Positions 7,058-15,564 of a stretch of 64,000 bases of DNA are shown here, one piece after another (position 1 is the stretch's first letter; each line of letters starts with the position of its first letter). The DNA is from Burkholderia mayonis. Lineage in GTDB: Bacteria > Pseudomonadota > Gammaproteobacteria > Burkholderiales > Burkholderiaceae. The notes beneath the pieces are model-generated. The model was not told the origin of the DNA and did no database searches. It saw nothing but the letters and a program-made list of their open reading frames with translations. The stretch covers positions 2,046,001-2,110,000 of the forward strand of contig NZ_CP013387.1 in assembly GCF_001523745.2 (NCBI RefSeq), in the 5' to 3' direction. A program made the position numbers and the translations under genes.

Positions 7058-7653
7058 ACTTTCCTGTCTTGCTTTCGCGCGGCCAGTGCGTCGTCGCCGC
7101 TGTCGGCGCCGCGGCGATCGGCGCGATCGCCGCCGGCGCGATCGCGTACTTCGGCGGTTACCACGCGGGCGCGCTCGCCGGCGACGCGAAGGTCGCGAAG
7201 CTCGAACGCCAGTATGCGGACGGCGCACGCGACGCCGTCGAACAAGCGCGCATCAAGGAACGCGCGGAGACGCAGCGCGCGGCGGCGCTGGCGGGCGACC
7301 TGTTCGCCGAGAAAGCCCGGCACGCGCTCGAAGTCGACGAACTGAAACGGAGAATTCCCAGTGTCACGAGCCAATACCGCCCGGCGCCGGATGCGCCTCT
7401 TCAGGACTTGCCTCGCTGCGTTTTCACTGTCGGCTTTGTCGGCGTGTGGAACGCCACCGCCGGCGCCGCTGGTATGTCCGCGACCGGTGCTGTCGCCGGA
7501 GCTGCTACGCCGACCGGCACCGATGACGCCCTTGATTCCGGGGTACGCCAGGACGACATCCTCGCCCACCACGTCGACGCCAGCCGCCGCAGCCGCGACA
7601 TCGAATCGCAACTGAACAAGCTGATCGACTACATCGAGGGAGAAACGCGGTGA
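7054..7653 (+). CDS. Rz-like inner-membrane spanin
   Basis: A 199-aa type II membrane protein. The ATG at 7054 overlaps the lysin stop; an ATG two codons upstream is also possible. An N-terminal membrane helix (about 9-32, Ala/Gly-rich) is followed by a long charged periplasmic coiled coil (KLERQYADGARDAVEQARIK, then EKARHALEVDELKRRI). The C-terminal part is the translation of the region that also encodes Rz1 in another frame. With Rz1 it would fuse inner and outer membranes in the last lysis step. It is longer than lambda Rz (153 aa) because it continues through the whole nested Rz1 gene. Confidence 0.82.
   Translation: MNFPVLLSRGQCVVAAVGAAAIGAIAAGAIAYFGGYHAGALAGDAKVAKLERQYADGARDAVEQARIKERAETQRAAALAGDLFAEKARHALEVDELKRRIPSVTSQYRPAPDAPLQDLPRCVFTVGFVGVWNATAGAAGMSATGAVAGAATPTGTDDALDSGVRQDDILAHHVDASRRSRDIESQLNKLIDYIEGETR
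7361..7615 (+). CDS. Rz1-like outer-membrane lipoprotein spanin, nested in Rz
   Basis: An 84-aa lipoprotein encoded entirely inside the Rz gene in the +1 frame. From the GTG at 7361 (GGAGA upstream) the product has a basic N-region, a hydrophobic core and the lipobox LSAC followed by GTPPPAP; an internal ATG at 7391 would also give a complete signal. The mature part is Pro-rich, as in Rz1 proteins. The complete nesting repeats the lambda Rz/Rz1 arrangement. Which of the two starts is used is uncertain. Confidence 0.8.
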   Translation: MSRANTARRRMRLFRTCLAAFSLSALSACGTPPPAPLVCPRPVLSPELLRRPAPMTPLIPGYARTTSSPTTSTPAAAAATSNRN

Positions 7654-7988
7654 CGTTACAGGTGGAATTCTGGCAACTGGTGTCGATGCTCGCGACGTTC
7701 ATCGGCTTGCTGATCGCGGCCGGCAAGGTATTGCTTGTGCAAATCGAGCGTCAGCAGAGCGCCCGCGACAAGCGACAAGAGGACCAGCTCGAGACGCTGG
7801 GAAAGCAGCTCACGCGGCAAGCCGATTACACGGCGCGGCTGGAGCGCGACTTTCTGCGATTTCAGGCGGATCTACCGCTCCAGTACGTGCGCCGCGAGGA
7901 CTACGTGCGCAACCAGACGGTCATCGAAGCCAAGCTCGACGCGATCGCGCTCAGATTCGAAAACTTACAACTCCGGGGAAATCAATGA
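7650..7988 (+). CDS. DUF2730-like phage protein (Mu gp25-like)
   Basis: A 112-aa protein starting at the GTG at 7650, overlapping the Rz stop by 4 bp. It has an N-terminal membrane helix (residues about 7-29, WQLVSMLATFIGLLIAAGKVLL) followed by a charged coiled coil (ERQQSARDKRQEDQLETLGK). This shape and position, immediately before the gp26- and gp27-like genes, match Mu gp25/DUF2730. Function is unknown in Mu as well; it is conserved between the lysis and terminase genes. Confidence 0.7.
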   Translation: MTLQVEFWQLVSMLATFIGLLIAAGKVLLVQIERQQSARDKRQEDQLETLGKQLTRQADYTARLERDFLRFQADLPLQYVRREDYVRNQTVIEAKLDAIALRFENLQLRGNQ

Positions 7989-8317
7989 CGCCCACCAATC
8001 CGCTGGGAATCGACCACGCCAAGGTACGCCGCGAATCGCTGCGCTGGTATCTGATTCTGGCGCTGTACAACGCGCGACCCGAGGAAGTCGTCGAGGACGT
8101 GATCCAGATGACGATGCGCTCGATCTTCGCCGACATCACGGCGCTTGAAGTGCGCAAGGAGTTGGACTACCTCGCCGATCGCGTGCTGGTGAAGCTGCGC
8201 AAGGAACCGTCCGGCCGCTGGTGGGGCGACCTCACGCGCTACGGCGTCGACATCGCCGAGTACACGATCGATTGCGAGCCGGGCATTGCGCGGCCGGCCA
8301 AGTACTGGAGCCAGTGA
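7985..8317 (+). CDS. Mu gp26-like phage protein
   Basis: A 110-aa soluble protein with motifs RRESLRWYLILALYNARPEE and ALEVRKELDYLADRVLVKL, apparently a winged-helix-like alpha/beta fold. The ATG overlaps the stop of the DUF2730-like gene (ATGA). In Mu and BcepMu the same slot between gp25 and gp27 is held by a short protein of similar size and composition. A DNA-binding accessory role in packaging is suspected, not shown. Confidence 0.65.
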   Translation: MTPTNPLGIDHAKVRRESLRWYLILALYNARPEEVVEDVIQMTMRSIFADITALEVRKELDYLADRVLVKLRKEPSGRWWGDLTRYGVDIAEYTIDCEPGIARPAKYWSQ

Positions 8318-8318
8318 C

Positions 8319-8864
8319 ATGGGGCGCAGCAGCGGCGTGCAACGCCTACCGAAGGCCGTGCGCGAATGGCTCGAAAGCGCGCTCGTCGAGGGCAACTTCA
8401 CGGGCTACCAGGAGCTGGAGCAAACGCTTCGCGACAAGGGTTACCAGATCAGCAAGTCGGCGATCCATCGGTACGGGCAGCGCATCGAGCGCCGCTTCGC
8501 CGCGATCAAGGCGAGCACGGAAGCCGCACGCATCCTGACCGAAGGCGCCGCCGACGACCAGGACGCGCGCTCCGAAGCCGTCATCGCGCTCGTGCAGACC
8601 GAGATGTTTGAATCGATCGTCAACCTGCAGGAAGCGACCGACGAAGACGCTGATCCGGGCGAACGCATTGCGCTGCTGTCGAAGGCCGCGAAGAACATCG
8701 CGACGCTGGCCCGCGCGAGCGTGAACCAGAAGAAATTCCGCCTGGAGGTGCAGGCGCGCGCGGAAGCGGCAGCCGCGGCCGTCGACAAGGTCGTCAAGAG
8801 CGGCGGCCTGTCCGATGACGCGGCAGACGCGATCCGTCGTCAGATTCTCGGGATTGCCGGATGA
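8319..8864 (+). CDS. DUF3486 / Mu gp27-like, putative small terminase
   Basis: A 181-aa helical protein from the ATG at 8319. The N-terminus (RLPKAVREWLESALVEGNFT, then YQISKSAIHRYGQRIERR) is the HTH-like part of the DUF3486 family, Mu gp27. The C-terminal half is Ala/Asp-rich and probably coiled. The family lies directly before the large terminase in Mu-like phages and is thought to be the DNA-recognition subunit. It overlaps terL by 4 bp here, in keeping with a complex of the two. Confidence 0.85.
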   Translation: MGRSSGVQRLPKAVREWLESALVEGNFTGYQELEQTLRDKGYQISKSAIHRYGQRIERRFAAIKASTEAARILTEGAADDQDARSEAVIALVQTEMFESIVNLQEATDEDADPGERIALLSKAAKNIATLARASVNQKKFRLEVQARAEAAAAAVDKVVKSGGLSDDAADAIRRQILGIAG

Positions 8865-10363
8865 CGATCGTCGAAACCCGTGCAGATCGGGCGCCCGCCG
8901 TCCTGCTGCCGTATCAGCAGAAATGGGCCGCCGACACGTCGCCCGTCAAGGTGTGCGAGAAGTCGCGCCGCGTCGGTTTGTCCTGGGGCGAAGCGGCCGA
9001 TTCGGCGCTGCTCGCAGCCAGCCAGCGCGGCATGGACGTCTGGTACGTCGGTTACAACAAGGACATGGCGCAGGAGTTCATCCGGGACTGCGCCGACTGG
9101 GCCAAGTTCTACAGCCTCGCGGCCGACGAGATCGAGGAAACCGAGGAAGTCTTTCAGGACAAGGACGGCGACAAGTCGATCCTCGCGTTCGTGATCCGCT
9201 TCGCGTCGGGCTTTCGCGTGACGGCGCTGTCGTCGCGCCCGTCGAACCTGCGCGGCAAGCAAGGCCGCGTGATCATCGACGAGGCAGCGTTCCACGAGCA
9301 GCTCGGCGAGCTGCTGAAGGCGGCGATGGCGCTGCTGATGTGGGGCGGTCAGGTTCACATCATTTCGACACACGACGGCGTCGACAACGCGTTCAACGAG
9401 CTGGTCACGGATGTTCGCTCCGATAAGAAGCCGTACAGCCTGCATCGCATCACGTTCGAAGACGCGGTTCGTGACGGGCTCTACCAGCGAATTTGCTTGC
9501 GCAAGAACGAAGCCTGGACGGCCGAGGGCGAAGCCAAGTGGGTCAAGGACATTCGCGCGTCGTACGGCGCGGATGCCGAGGAAGAGCTGGACTGCGTGCC
9601 GAAGAACAGCGGCGGCGCATGGCTCTCGCGCGCGCTGATCGAGTTGCGCATGTCGTCCGATACGCCGGTGCTGCGCTGGGCCTGCAAGCAGGGTTTCGAG
9701 GTGCTTCCCGATCACATTCGCGCGGCCGAATGCCGGGACTGGCTCGACGCGACGCTCGGCCCGCTGCTCACGACGCTCCCGGCCGATGCCCGTTCGTACA
9801 ACGGCGAGGACTTCGGCCGCACGGGCGACCTGACGGTCCATGTGCCGCTGATCGAACAACAAAACCTGATCCGTCGCGTGCCGTTCATCGTCGAGCTGCG
9901 CAATGTGCCGTTCCGACAGCAGGAGCAAATCGCCTTCTACCTGCTCGACCGTCTTCCGCGCTTCACGGGCGGCGCCTTCGATGCGCGCGGCAACGGCCAG
10001 TACCTCGCAGAGATCGCCATGCAGCGCTACGGCGCGTCGCGCATCCAGCAAGTGATGCTGTCGGAGTCGTGGTATCGCGAACACATGCCGCCCGTGAAGG
10101 CCGCATTCGAAGACGGCACGCTCGACGGCCTTCCGAAAGATGCCGACGTGCTCGCCGACCTGCGCGCCGTGCAGGTCATCAAGGGCGTGCCGCGCGTCCC
10201 GGACGTGCGCACAACTGGACAGGACGACGGCAAGCGCCACGGCGACGCTGCCATTGCGGTGGCGCTTGCGTATTACGCGAGCCGAGAACTGAACAAGGGG
10301 CCGGTGACCGCCAAATCGCGGCGGCGCCGTTCCAGCGTCCGAATGACAGAGGGTTACGCATGA
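8861..10363 (+). CDS. terL: Large terminase subunit (Mu gp28-like)
   Basis: A 500-aa packaging motor. The ATPase half has a degenerate Walker A (KSRRVGLSWG, residues 34-43), a Walker B ending in D140-E141 (GRVIIDEAAF) and the coupling segment HIISTHDG near 167-173. The C-terminal RNase H-like nuclease carries the acidic residues D317 (GEDFGRTGDL), D374 (GGAFDARGNG) and the DDGKRHGDAA motif. Mu-type terminases package by headful from an integrated genome. Genes on both sides overlap by 4 bp (small terminase, portal), giving a continuous packaging operon. Confidence 0.93.
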   Translation: MTIVETRADRAPAVLLPYQQKWAADTSPVKVCEKSRRVGLSWGEAADSALLAASQRGMDVWYVGYNKDMAQEFIRDCADWAKFYSLAADEIEETEEVFQDKDGDKSILAFVIRFASGFRVTALSSRPSNLRGKQGRVIIDEAAFHEQLGELLKAAMALLMWGGQVHIISTHDGVDNAFNELVTDVRSDKKPYSLHRITFEDAVRDGLYQRICLRKNEAWTAEGEAKWVKDIRASYGADAEEELDCVPKNSGGAWLSRALIELRMSSDTPVLRWACKQGFEVLPDHIRAAECRDWLDATLGPLLTTLPADARSYNGEDFGRTGDLTVHVPLIEQQNLIRRVPFIVELRNVPFRQQEQIAFYLLDRLPRFTGGAFDARGNGQYLAEIAMQRYGASRIQQVMLSESWYREHMPPVKAAFEDGTLDGLPKDADVLADLRAVQVIKGVPRVPDVRTTGQDDGKRHGDAAIAVALAYYASRELNKGPVTAKSRRRRSSVRMTEGYA

Positions 10364-11835
10364 GCAAGGGTTTGTGGGTCAGCCCCACCGAGTTTGTAAA
10401 GTTCGGCGAGCCGGACAAGTCGCTGTCGTCGCAGATCGCGACGCGCGCGCGCAGCATCGATTTCTTCGCGCTCGGCATGTACCTGCCGAATCCGGACCCG
10501 GTGCTCAAGGCGCTCGGTAAGGACATCCGCGTCTACCGCGAGCTGCGCGCGGATGCGCACGTCGGCGGATGTGTGCGCCGCCGCAAGGCGGCCGTGAAGG
10601 CGCTCGAATGGGGCCTCGACCGTGGCAAGTCAAAGAGTCGCGTCGCGAAGTCGATCGCCGACGTCTTCGCCGACCTCGACCTGTCCCGGATCATCACCGA
10701 AATGCTGGACGCCGTTCTGTACGGCTATCAGCCGATGGAAATCACCTGGGGCAAGGTCGGCAACTACATCGTGCCGATCGACGTCGTCGGCAAGCCGGCC
10801 GACTGGTTCGTCTACGACCCGGACAACCAGCTCCGCTTTCGAAGCAAGGATCACTGGGTGCAGGGCGAAGAGCTGCCGGCCCGCAAGTTCCTGGTGCCGC
10901 GCCAGGAGGCGACGTACCTGAATCCGTACGGCTTCCCGGACCTGTCGATGTGCTTCTGGCCGACCACGTTCAAGAAAGGCGGCCTCAAATTCTGGGTGCA
11001 GTTCACCGAGAAGTACGGTTCGCCGATGCTGGTCGGAAAGCATCCGCGTAGCGCGTCGGACGCCGAAACCAACCTGCTGCTCGACCGCCTGGACGACATG
11101 GTGCAGGACGCCGTCGCGGTCATTCCCGACGATTCCAGCATCGAGATCAAGGAAGCGGCCGGCAAGTCCGGTAGCGCCGACGTCTACGAACGCCTGCTGC
11201 ACTTCTGTCGCGGCGAGGTGTCGATTGCCTTGCTCGGGCAGAACCAGACCACCGAGGCGACGTCCAATCGTGCGTCCGCGCAGGCCGGGCTTGAGGTGAC
11301 GGACGACATTCGCGACGGCGACAAGGCGATCGTCGGCGAGGCGATGAACATGCTGATTCGCTGGATTTGCGACCTGAACTTTGACGGCGCCGATCGGCCT
11401 GTCTTCGACATGTGGGAGCAGGAGCAGGTCGACGAGATCCAGGCCGGCCGCGACGAGAAGCTCACGCACGCCGGTGCGCGCTTCACGCCAGCGTATTTCA
11501 AGCGCGCATACAACCTGCAGGATGGCGACCTGGACGAGCGGCCACTGCCGGTGTCCGCCGTCGACGCGGTCGGCGCCGCATCCTTCGCAGAGTTCGAAGC
11601 ACCCGACCAGGATGCGCTCGACGCCGCGCTGAACACGCTGTCCGCGCGCGACCTGAATGCCGACGCACAGGCGCTGGTCGCACCGCTTTTAAAGCGGATT
11701 GCGAACGGAGCGAGTGCCGACGAGCTGCTCGGCATGCTCGCCGAGCTGTATCCGAACCTCGACGCAGACGCGCTGCAGGAGCGGCTTGCCCGCGCGATCT
11801 TCGTCGCGAACCTCTGGGGGCGTCTCCATGCCTGA
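10360..11835 (+). CDS. Portal protein (DUF935, Mu gp29-like)
   Basis: A 491-aa portal subunit; a ring of these is expected to form the DNA entry vertex and head-tail connector. Characteristic motifs are LRADAHVGGCVRRRKAAVKA near residue 65, AVLYGYQPMEITWGKVG near 122 and LGQNQTTEATSNRASAQAGL near 300. The ATG overlaps the terL stop, and the C-terminal end overlaps the MuF-type gene by 8 bp. Inside the coding region at 11690-11700 is an 11-base match to the late element (TAAAGCGGATT), likely chance given the reading frame. Confidence 0.92.
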   Translation: MSKGLWVSPTEFVKFGEPDKSLSSQIATRARSIDFFALGMYLPNPDPVLKALGKDIRVYRELRADAHVGGCVRRRKAAVKALEWGLDRGKSKSRVAKSIADVFADLDLSRIITEMLDAVLYGYQPMEITWGKVGNYIVPIDVVGKPADWFVYDPDNQLRFRSKDHWVQGEELPARKFLVPRQEATYLNPYGFPDLSMCFWPTTFKKGGLKFWVQFTEKYGSPMLVGKHPRSASDAETNLLLDRLDDMVQDAVAVIPDDSSIEIKEAAGKSGSADVYERLLHFCRGEVSIALLGQNQTTEATSNRASAQAGLEVTDDIRDGDKAIVGEAMNMLIRWICDLNFDGADRPVFDMWEQEQVDEIQAGRDEKLTHAGARFTPAYFKRAYNLQDGDLDERPLPVSAVDAVGAASFAEFEAPDQDALDAALNTLSARDLNADAQALVAPLLKRIANGASADELLGMLAELYPNLDADALQERLARAIFVANLWGRLHA

Positions 11836-12664
11836 AGCGGTCGATCTCGGCTACTGCATGAAGCTCCCGCCAAAGAAGGCGATCGAGTATTTGCGCAGCA
11901 AGGGCTACGAGATCACGTGGGACTGGGAAGAGCTTTGGCAGGACGCGCAGGCCAAGGCGTTCACCGTCGCCAAGGTGACGCGCCTGGATATCCTGCAGGA
12001 CATCCGCAACGCCGTCGAAACCGCGATCAGCGAGGGCAAGACGCTGCGCTGGTTCACGAAGGAGCTGACGCCCGTCCTGCAATCCAAAGGCTGGTGGGGA
12101 AAGCAGGAGCACGTTGACCAGGACACCGGCGAAGTCAGCCAGGTTCAGCTCGGCAGCCCGTGGCGCCTGCAGACGATCTACCGGACGAACCTGCAGACCG
12201 CCTACATGGCCGGCCGCTACGCCGAGCAAATGGCGAACGTCGACGATCGGCCGTACTGGATGTACGTGTCGATCCTCGACAGCCGCACGCGCCCGAGCCA
12301 TCGGGCAATGAACGGCAAGGTGTTCCGATACGACGATCCGTTCTGGCAGTCGTTCTATCCGCCGAACGGTTGGGGCTGCCGATGCCGCGTGGTTGCGCTG
12401 TCGCACGACGAGATCATCGTGCGGGGCATCAAGGTCGAGGCGGCCAGCGACCGCCTCGGCAAGACGCTCAAGCTGGTCAACGAGAAAACCGGCGAGATGC
12501 GCGAGGTCGCGACGTTCCGCACCATCGACCCGGTCACGCGTCGCGAGATCGTCGTGTCGCCGGACGTCGGCTGGAGCTACAACCCCGGCGCCGCGGCGTG
12601 GCAGCCTGACCTGTCTCGATACACGGGTGATCTCGGCACGATCGCCAGGAGGGAATTGCAATGA
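11828..12664 (+). CDS. Phage head morphogenesis protein (MuF family, gp30-like)
   Basis: A 278-aa minor head protein from the ATG at 11828. The C-terminal half has the MuF-domain signatures YVSILDSRTRPSHRAMNGKV and PPNGWGCRCRVVAL, including the Cys-rich CRCR end. MuF proteins are ejected or structural minor head proteins needed for capsid assembly next to the portal. The gene overlaps portal by 8 bp and the gpG-like gene by 4 bp. No toxin or effector extension is present; the length is that of a plain head protein. Confidence 0.9.
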   Translation: MPEAVDLGYCMKLPPKKAIEYLRSKGYEITWDWEELWQDAQAKAFTVAKVTRLDILQDIRNAVETAISEGKTLRWFTKELTPVLQSKGWWGKQEHVDQDTGEVSQVQLGSPWRLQTIYRTNLQTAYMAGRYAEQMANVDDRPYWMYVSILDSRTRPSHRAMNGKVFRYDDPFWQSFYPPNGWGCRCRVVALSHDEIIVRGIKVEAASDRLGKTLKLVNEKTGEMREVATFRTIDPVTRREIVVSPDVGWSYNPGAAAWQPDLSRYTGDLGTIARRELQ

Positions 12665-13188
12665 GCGATTTCGTGAAATTCCAGATCGATGACTCGGCTC
12701 TGCGCACGCGCTTGCTCCAGCTCGAACAAGCCGGCCATCAGAAGGCCGGCGCGATGCGCAAGATCGCGCAGGCCCTCGTGCTGGTCACCGAGGACAACTT
12801 CGCCGCGCAGGGGCGGCCGCGCTGGCAAGCGCTGTCGGACGCGACGATTCATATGCGCGTAGGCGGCAAGAAGGCGTACAAGAAAAACGGCGAGCTGACG
12901 GCGGCCGCGTCGCGTCGCAAGGCCGGATTGATGATCCTGCAGGACAGCGGGCAAATGGCGGCGAGCGTCTCGACCGATCACGACGACAATTCGGCTGTCA
13001 TTGGCAGCAACAAGGAGTACGCCGCGATTCACCAGTTCGGCGGGCAAGCTGGCCGCGGATTGAAGGTCACGATTCCCGCTCGGCCGTGGTTGCCCGTTAC
13101 TGCCGATGGCGAGCTGCAACCTGAAGCGGTTGAGCCGGTGCTCAACACCATCCTGCGTCACTTGATGGGCGCAGCGAATCGCCGCTAA
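12661..13188 (+). CDS. Virion morphogenesis protein gpG (Phage_tail_S-like)
   Basis: A 175-aa protein with the family's typical sequence: FQIDDSALRTRLLQLEQAG, then FAAQGRPRWQALSDATIHMR, LQDSGQMAASV and YAAIHQFGGQAGRGLKVTIPARPW. It corresponds to Mu gpG and the P2 gpS family, needed for tail completion and head-tail joining. It ends the first packaging/head operon; a 200-bp gap with late-promoter-like elements follows before the protease gene. Confidence 0.9.
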   Translation: MSDFVKFQIDDSALRTRLLQLEQAGHQKAGAMRKIAQALVLVTEDNFAAQGRPRWQALSDATIHMRVGGKKAYKKNGELTAAASRRKAGLMILQDSGQMAASVSTDHDDNSAVIGSNKEYAAIHQFGGQAGRGLKVTIPARPWLPVTADGELQPEAVEPVLNTILRHLMGAANRR

Positions 13189-13270
13189 CCTGTCGACGAG
13201 CCGATCGCGCTCTGCGCGCCTCCGGACCACCCGAGGCGCGCAACGATAGCCTCAGCACCCTGACGCTGCC

Positions 13271-13380
13271 TCGTAAAGTTTTATAAAGGCTTTATGGGTT
13301 TGGTTCGAACCCGCCGCGCTCCCTACATCGCGCGTACAGCCCCGGTTCAATCGTAAAGCCGATTAAAAGACCCGTCCCGT
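13271..13380 (+). promoter_or_regulatory. Putative late promoter region of head/tail operon (two elements)
   Basis: Two related AT-rich elements begin with TCGTAAAG: one at 13271 (TCGTAAAGTTTTATAAAGG, which also contains the palindrome ATAAAGGCTTTAT at 13283-13295), the other at 13351 (TCGTAAAGCCGATTAAAAG). They are 80 bp apart. The second matches the element upstream of the holin gene at 6027. The 200-bp gap holds no gene. I infer binding sites for a phage late activator. Confidence 0.55.
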
Positions 13381-13402
13381 TCGCCGCCCGATGATGGGCG
13401 GC

Positions 13403-14521
13403 ATGAACGCGAAACCACTCCACATTTTCCGGGCAGGCACACAGACCGACATGAGCGGTCGCGTGCTTGAGTTCGCCGAAACGGATCTCGCCGCGACGGC
13501 TGCCGCATACGACCCGAAGGTCCACGAAGCGCCGATCGTCATCGGCCACCCGCGCGACAACGCGCCGGCGTGGGGCTGGGTCGCTTCTCTCTCGGCGTCG
13601 GCCGGCAACCTGCAGGCCGAGCCCACCCAGGTCGATCCGGCGTTCGCCGAACTCGTCAGCGTTGGGCGCTTCAAGAAGATCAGCGCCAGCTTCTATCACC
13701 CCGATTCGCCGCACAACCCGACGCCCGGCGTCTACTACCTGCGCCACGTCGGCTTTCTCGGCGCGCAGCCGCCGGCGCTGAAGGGCCTGCGCGACGTGAA
13801 TTTCAGCGACGGCAACGAGGGTGTTGTCGAGTTCAGCGACTGGGGCCAGGAGCTGAACGCCGGCCTCTGGCGTCGCCTGCGCGAATGGCTGCTGACGCAA
13901 TTCGGCCAGGACACGGCTGACCTGGTCATTCCCGACTGGCAAATCGAATCGATCCGCGAAGTCGCACGGCAAGACGATGCGCCGACCAGCGCATTCGCCG
14001 AGCGCGGCTCGGCAACCAAACCCACCACCACTCAGCAGGAGAACGCCGCAGTGACCCCCGAAGAAAGGGCCGCCCTGGAGGCCGAAAACAACCAGCTCAA
14101 GCAGCAGCTCGCCGACGCGCAGGCGCGTGAACGCAAGGCAGCGGACGATCGCCGCCACGGCGAGCACGTGTCGTATGCCGAGCAGCTCGTCACCGGCGGC
14201 ACGCTCGCACCGAAGCACAAGGATGCGGTCGTCGCGGTGCTCGATTTCGCCGCGCGCGAGCCGTTCGAGTTCGGCGAAGGCGATGCCAAGCAACCACTGG
14301 CGACCGCATTCCGGTCGTTTCTCGGCGAGTTGCCGAAGGTCGTCGACTTCGGTGAGCACGCCACGCGCGAACGCGCTGGCGTGACGACGACGGACGCCGA
14401 CACCGTCGACTACGGCGAGAACGTCGATCCGAAGCGCGCCGAGCTGGACGGCCGCATTCGCGCGTACATGCGCGAGCACAACGTCGACTACGCGGCCGCC
14501 GCAAACGCGGTGATCCGCTAA
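13403..14521 (+). CDS. Prohead protease with C-terminal scaffold (Mu gpI-like)
   Basis: About 372 aa. The N-terminal half is Mu-type prohead protease: HIFRAGTQTDMSG, then APIVIGHPRDNAPAWGWVAS and FKKISASFYHPDSP, where the Ser in ISASF is the likely nucleophile and the His in IGHP a catalytic candidate. The C-terminal half is a charged coiled coil (EERAALEAENNQLKQQLADA) typical of scaffolding. Two in-frame ATGs at 13391 and 13394 precede the chosen one; none has a strong ribosome site. An internal start at 14051 may give a separate scaffold protein. Confidence 0.85.
   Translation: MNAKPLHIFRAGTQTDMSGRVLEFAETDLAATAAAYDPKVHEAPIVIGHPRDNAPAWGWVASLSASAGNLQAEPTQVDPAFAELVSVGRFKKISASFYHPDSPHNPTPGVYYLRHVGFLGAQPPALKGLRDVNFSDGNEGVVEFSDWGQELNAGLWRRLREWLLTQFGQDTADLVIPDWQIESIREVARQDDAPTSAFAERGSATKPTTTQQENAAVTPEERAALEAENNQLKQQLADAQARERKAADDRRHGEHVSYAEQLVTGGTLAPKHKDAVVAVLDFAAREPFEFGEGDAKQPLATAFRSFLGELPKVVDFGEHATRERAGVTTTDADTVDYGENVDPKRAELDGRIRAYMREHNVDYAAAANAVIR
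14051..14521 (+). CDS. Possible separately initiated scaffold protein
   Basis: An internal GTG at 14051, in frame with the protease, is preceded by CAGGAGA with 8-9 bp spacing and would yield a 156-aa protein starting at the coiled coil (VTPEERAALEAENNQ). The same trick makes lambda Nu3 and the Mu scaffold Z from the 3' part of the protease gene. The ribosome site is far better than those at the protease start, supporting real use; not proven. Confidence 0.55.
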   Translation: MTPEERAALEAENNQLKQQLADAQARERKAADDRRHGEHVSYAEQLVTGGTLAPKHKDAVVAVLDFAAREPFEFGEGDAKQPLATAFRSFLGELPKVVDFGEHATRERAGVTTTDADTVDYGENVDPKRAELDGRIRAYMREHNVDYAAAANAVIR

Positions 14522-14566
14522 CCACCGGCGAAAGCCACTGCAAAGGCCATTGAGCCAGGAGAAATG

Positions 14567-15490
14567 ATGGGACGTCTCTCGAAACTGCGAATCGTCGACC
14601 CGGTGCTGACGAATCTCGCGATCGGCTACACGAACGCCGAATTCATCGGCCAGAGCCTGTTTCCGATCGTCGAAGTGGAAAAGGAAGGCGGCAAGATTCC
14701 GAAGTTCGGCAAGGAATCGTTTCGCCTCTACAAGACGGAACGTGCGCTGCGTGCGAAGTCGAACCGCATGAATCCGGAAGACCTGGGTAGCGTCGACGTG
14801 ATCCTCGACGAACACGACCTCGAGTATCCGATCGATTACCGCGAAGACCAGGAATCGGCGTTTCCGCTGGAACAGGCCGCCGTCCAGACTGCGACCGAAG
14901 CGATCCAGTTGCGCCGGGAAAAGATGACCGCGGACCTCGCACAAAACCCGAACAGCTACGCGGCGACCAACAAGAAACAGCTCACCGCGGCCGAGAAATT
15001 CACCGCGGCCGGCAGCGATCCGGTTGGCGTCGTCGAAGACGGCAAGGAAGCGATCCGCACGAAGATCGGCCGCCGGCCGAACACGATGGTGATCGGTGCG
15101 TCGGCCTACAAGACGTTGAAGAACCACCCGCAGCTCATCGAGAAGATCAAGTACTCGATGAAAGGCATCGTGACCGCTGACCTGCTGAAGGAAATCTTCG
15201 AGGTCGAGAACGTCGTGGTCGGCGAGGCGATCTACGCCGATGATCGCGACCGCTTCACCGACATCTGGGGCGCCAACATCGTGCTCGCCTACGTTCCCCT
15301 GCAGCGCGGCAGCCAGCAGCGCACGCCATACGAGCCGTCGTATGGCTACACGCTGCGCAAGAAAGGCAATCCGGTCGTCGACACGCGTGTCGAGGACGGC
15401 AAGCTCGAACTGGTACGCAGCACGGACATTTTCCGTCCGTACCTGCTCGGCGCAGACGCCGGCTACCTGATCTCGGGCATCAACGGCTGA
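14567..15490 (+). CDS. Major capsid protein
   Basis: A 307-aa protein from the second of two adjacent ATGs (14564, 14567); the AGGAG is too close to the first. Sequence features of BcepMu-type capsids are present: LRIVDPVLTNLAIGYTNAEF, FRLYKTERALRAKSNRMNPE, DIWGANIVLAYVP and a C-terminus with FRPYLLGADAGYLISG. It directly follows the protease/scaffold gene, the usual order, and precedes a DUF2190 head protein. HK97 fold is expected for the family. Confidence 0.88.
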   Translation: MGRLSKLRIVDPVLTNLAIGYTNAEFIGQSLFPIVEVEKEGGKIPKFGKESFRLYKTERALRAKSNRMNPEDLGSVDVILDEHDLEYPIDYREDQESAFPLEQAAVQTATEAIQLRREKMTADLAQNPNSYAATNKKQLTAAEKFTAAGSDPVGVVEDGKEAIRTKIGRRPNTMVIGASAYKTLKNHPQLIEKIKYSMKGIVTADLLKEIFEVENVVVGEAIYADDRDRFTDIWGANIVLAYVPLQRGSQQRTPYEPSYGYTLRKKGNPVVDTRVEDGKLELVRSTDIFRPYLLGADAGYLISGING

Positions 15491-15564
15491 TCGCGCGACG
15501 CGCCGAATCCCGTACTGACCACGTTTCGCCCTCGGGCGAGACCCACCCGAACGGAACATGACTC

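Noticed and set aside
11690-11700. TAAAGCGGATT inside the portal gene, 11 bases identical to the late element
   Set aside because: Lies in coding sequence with a normal reading frame and lacks the rest of the element; probably chance.
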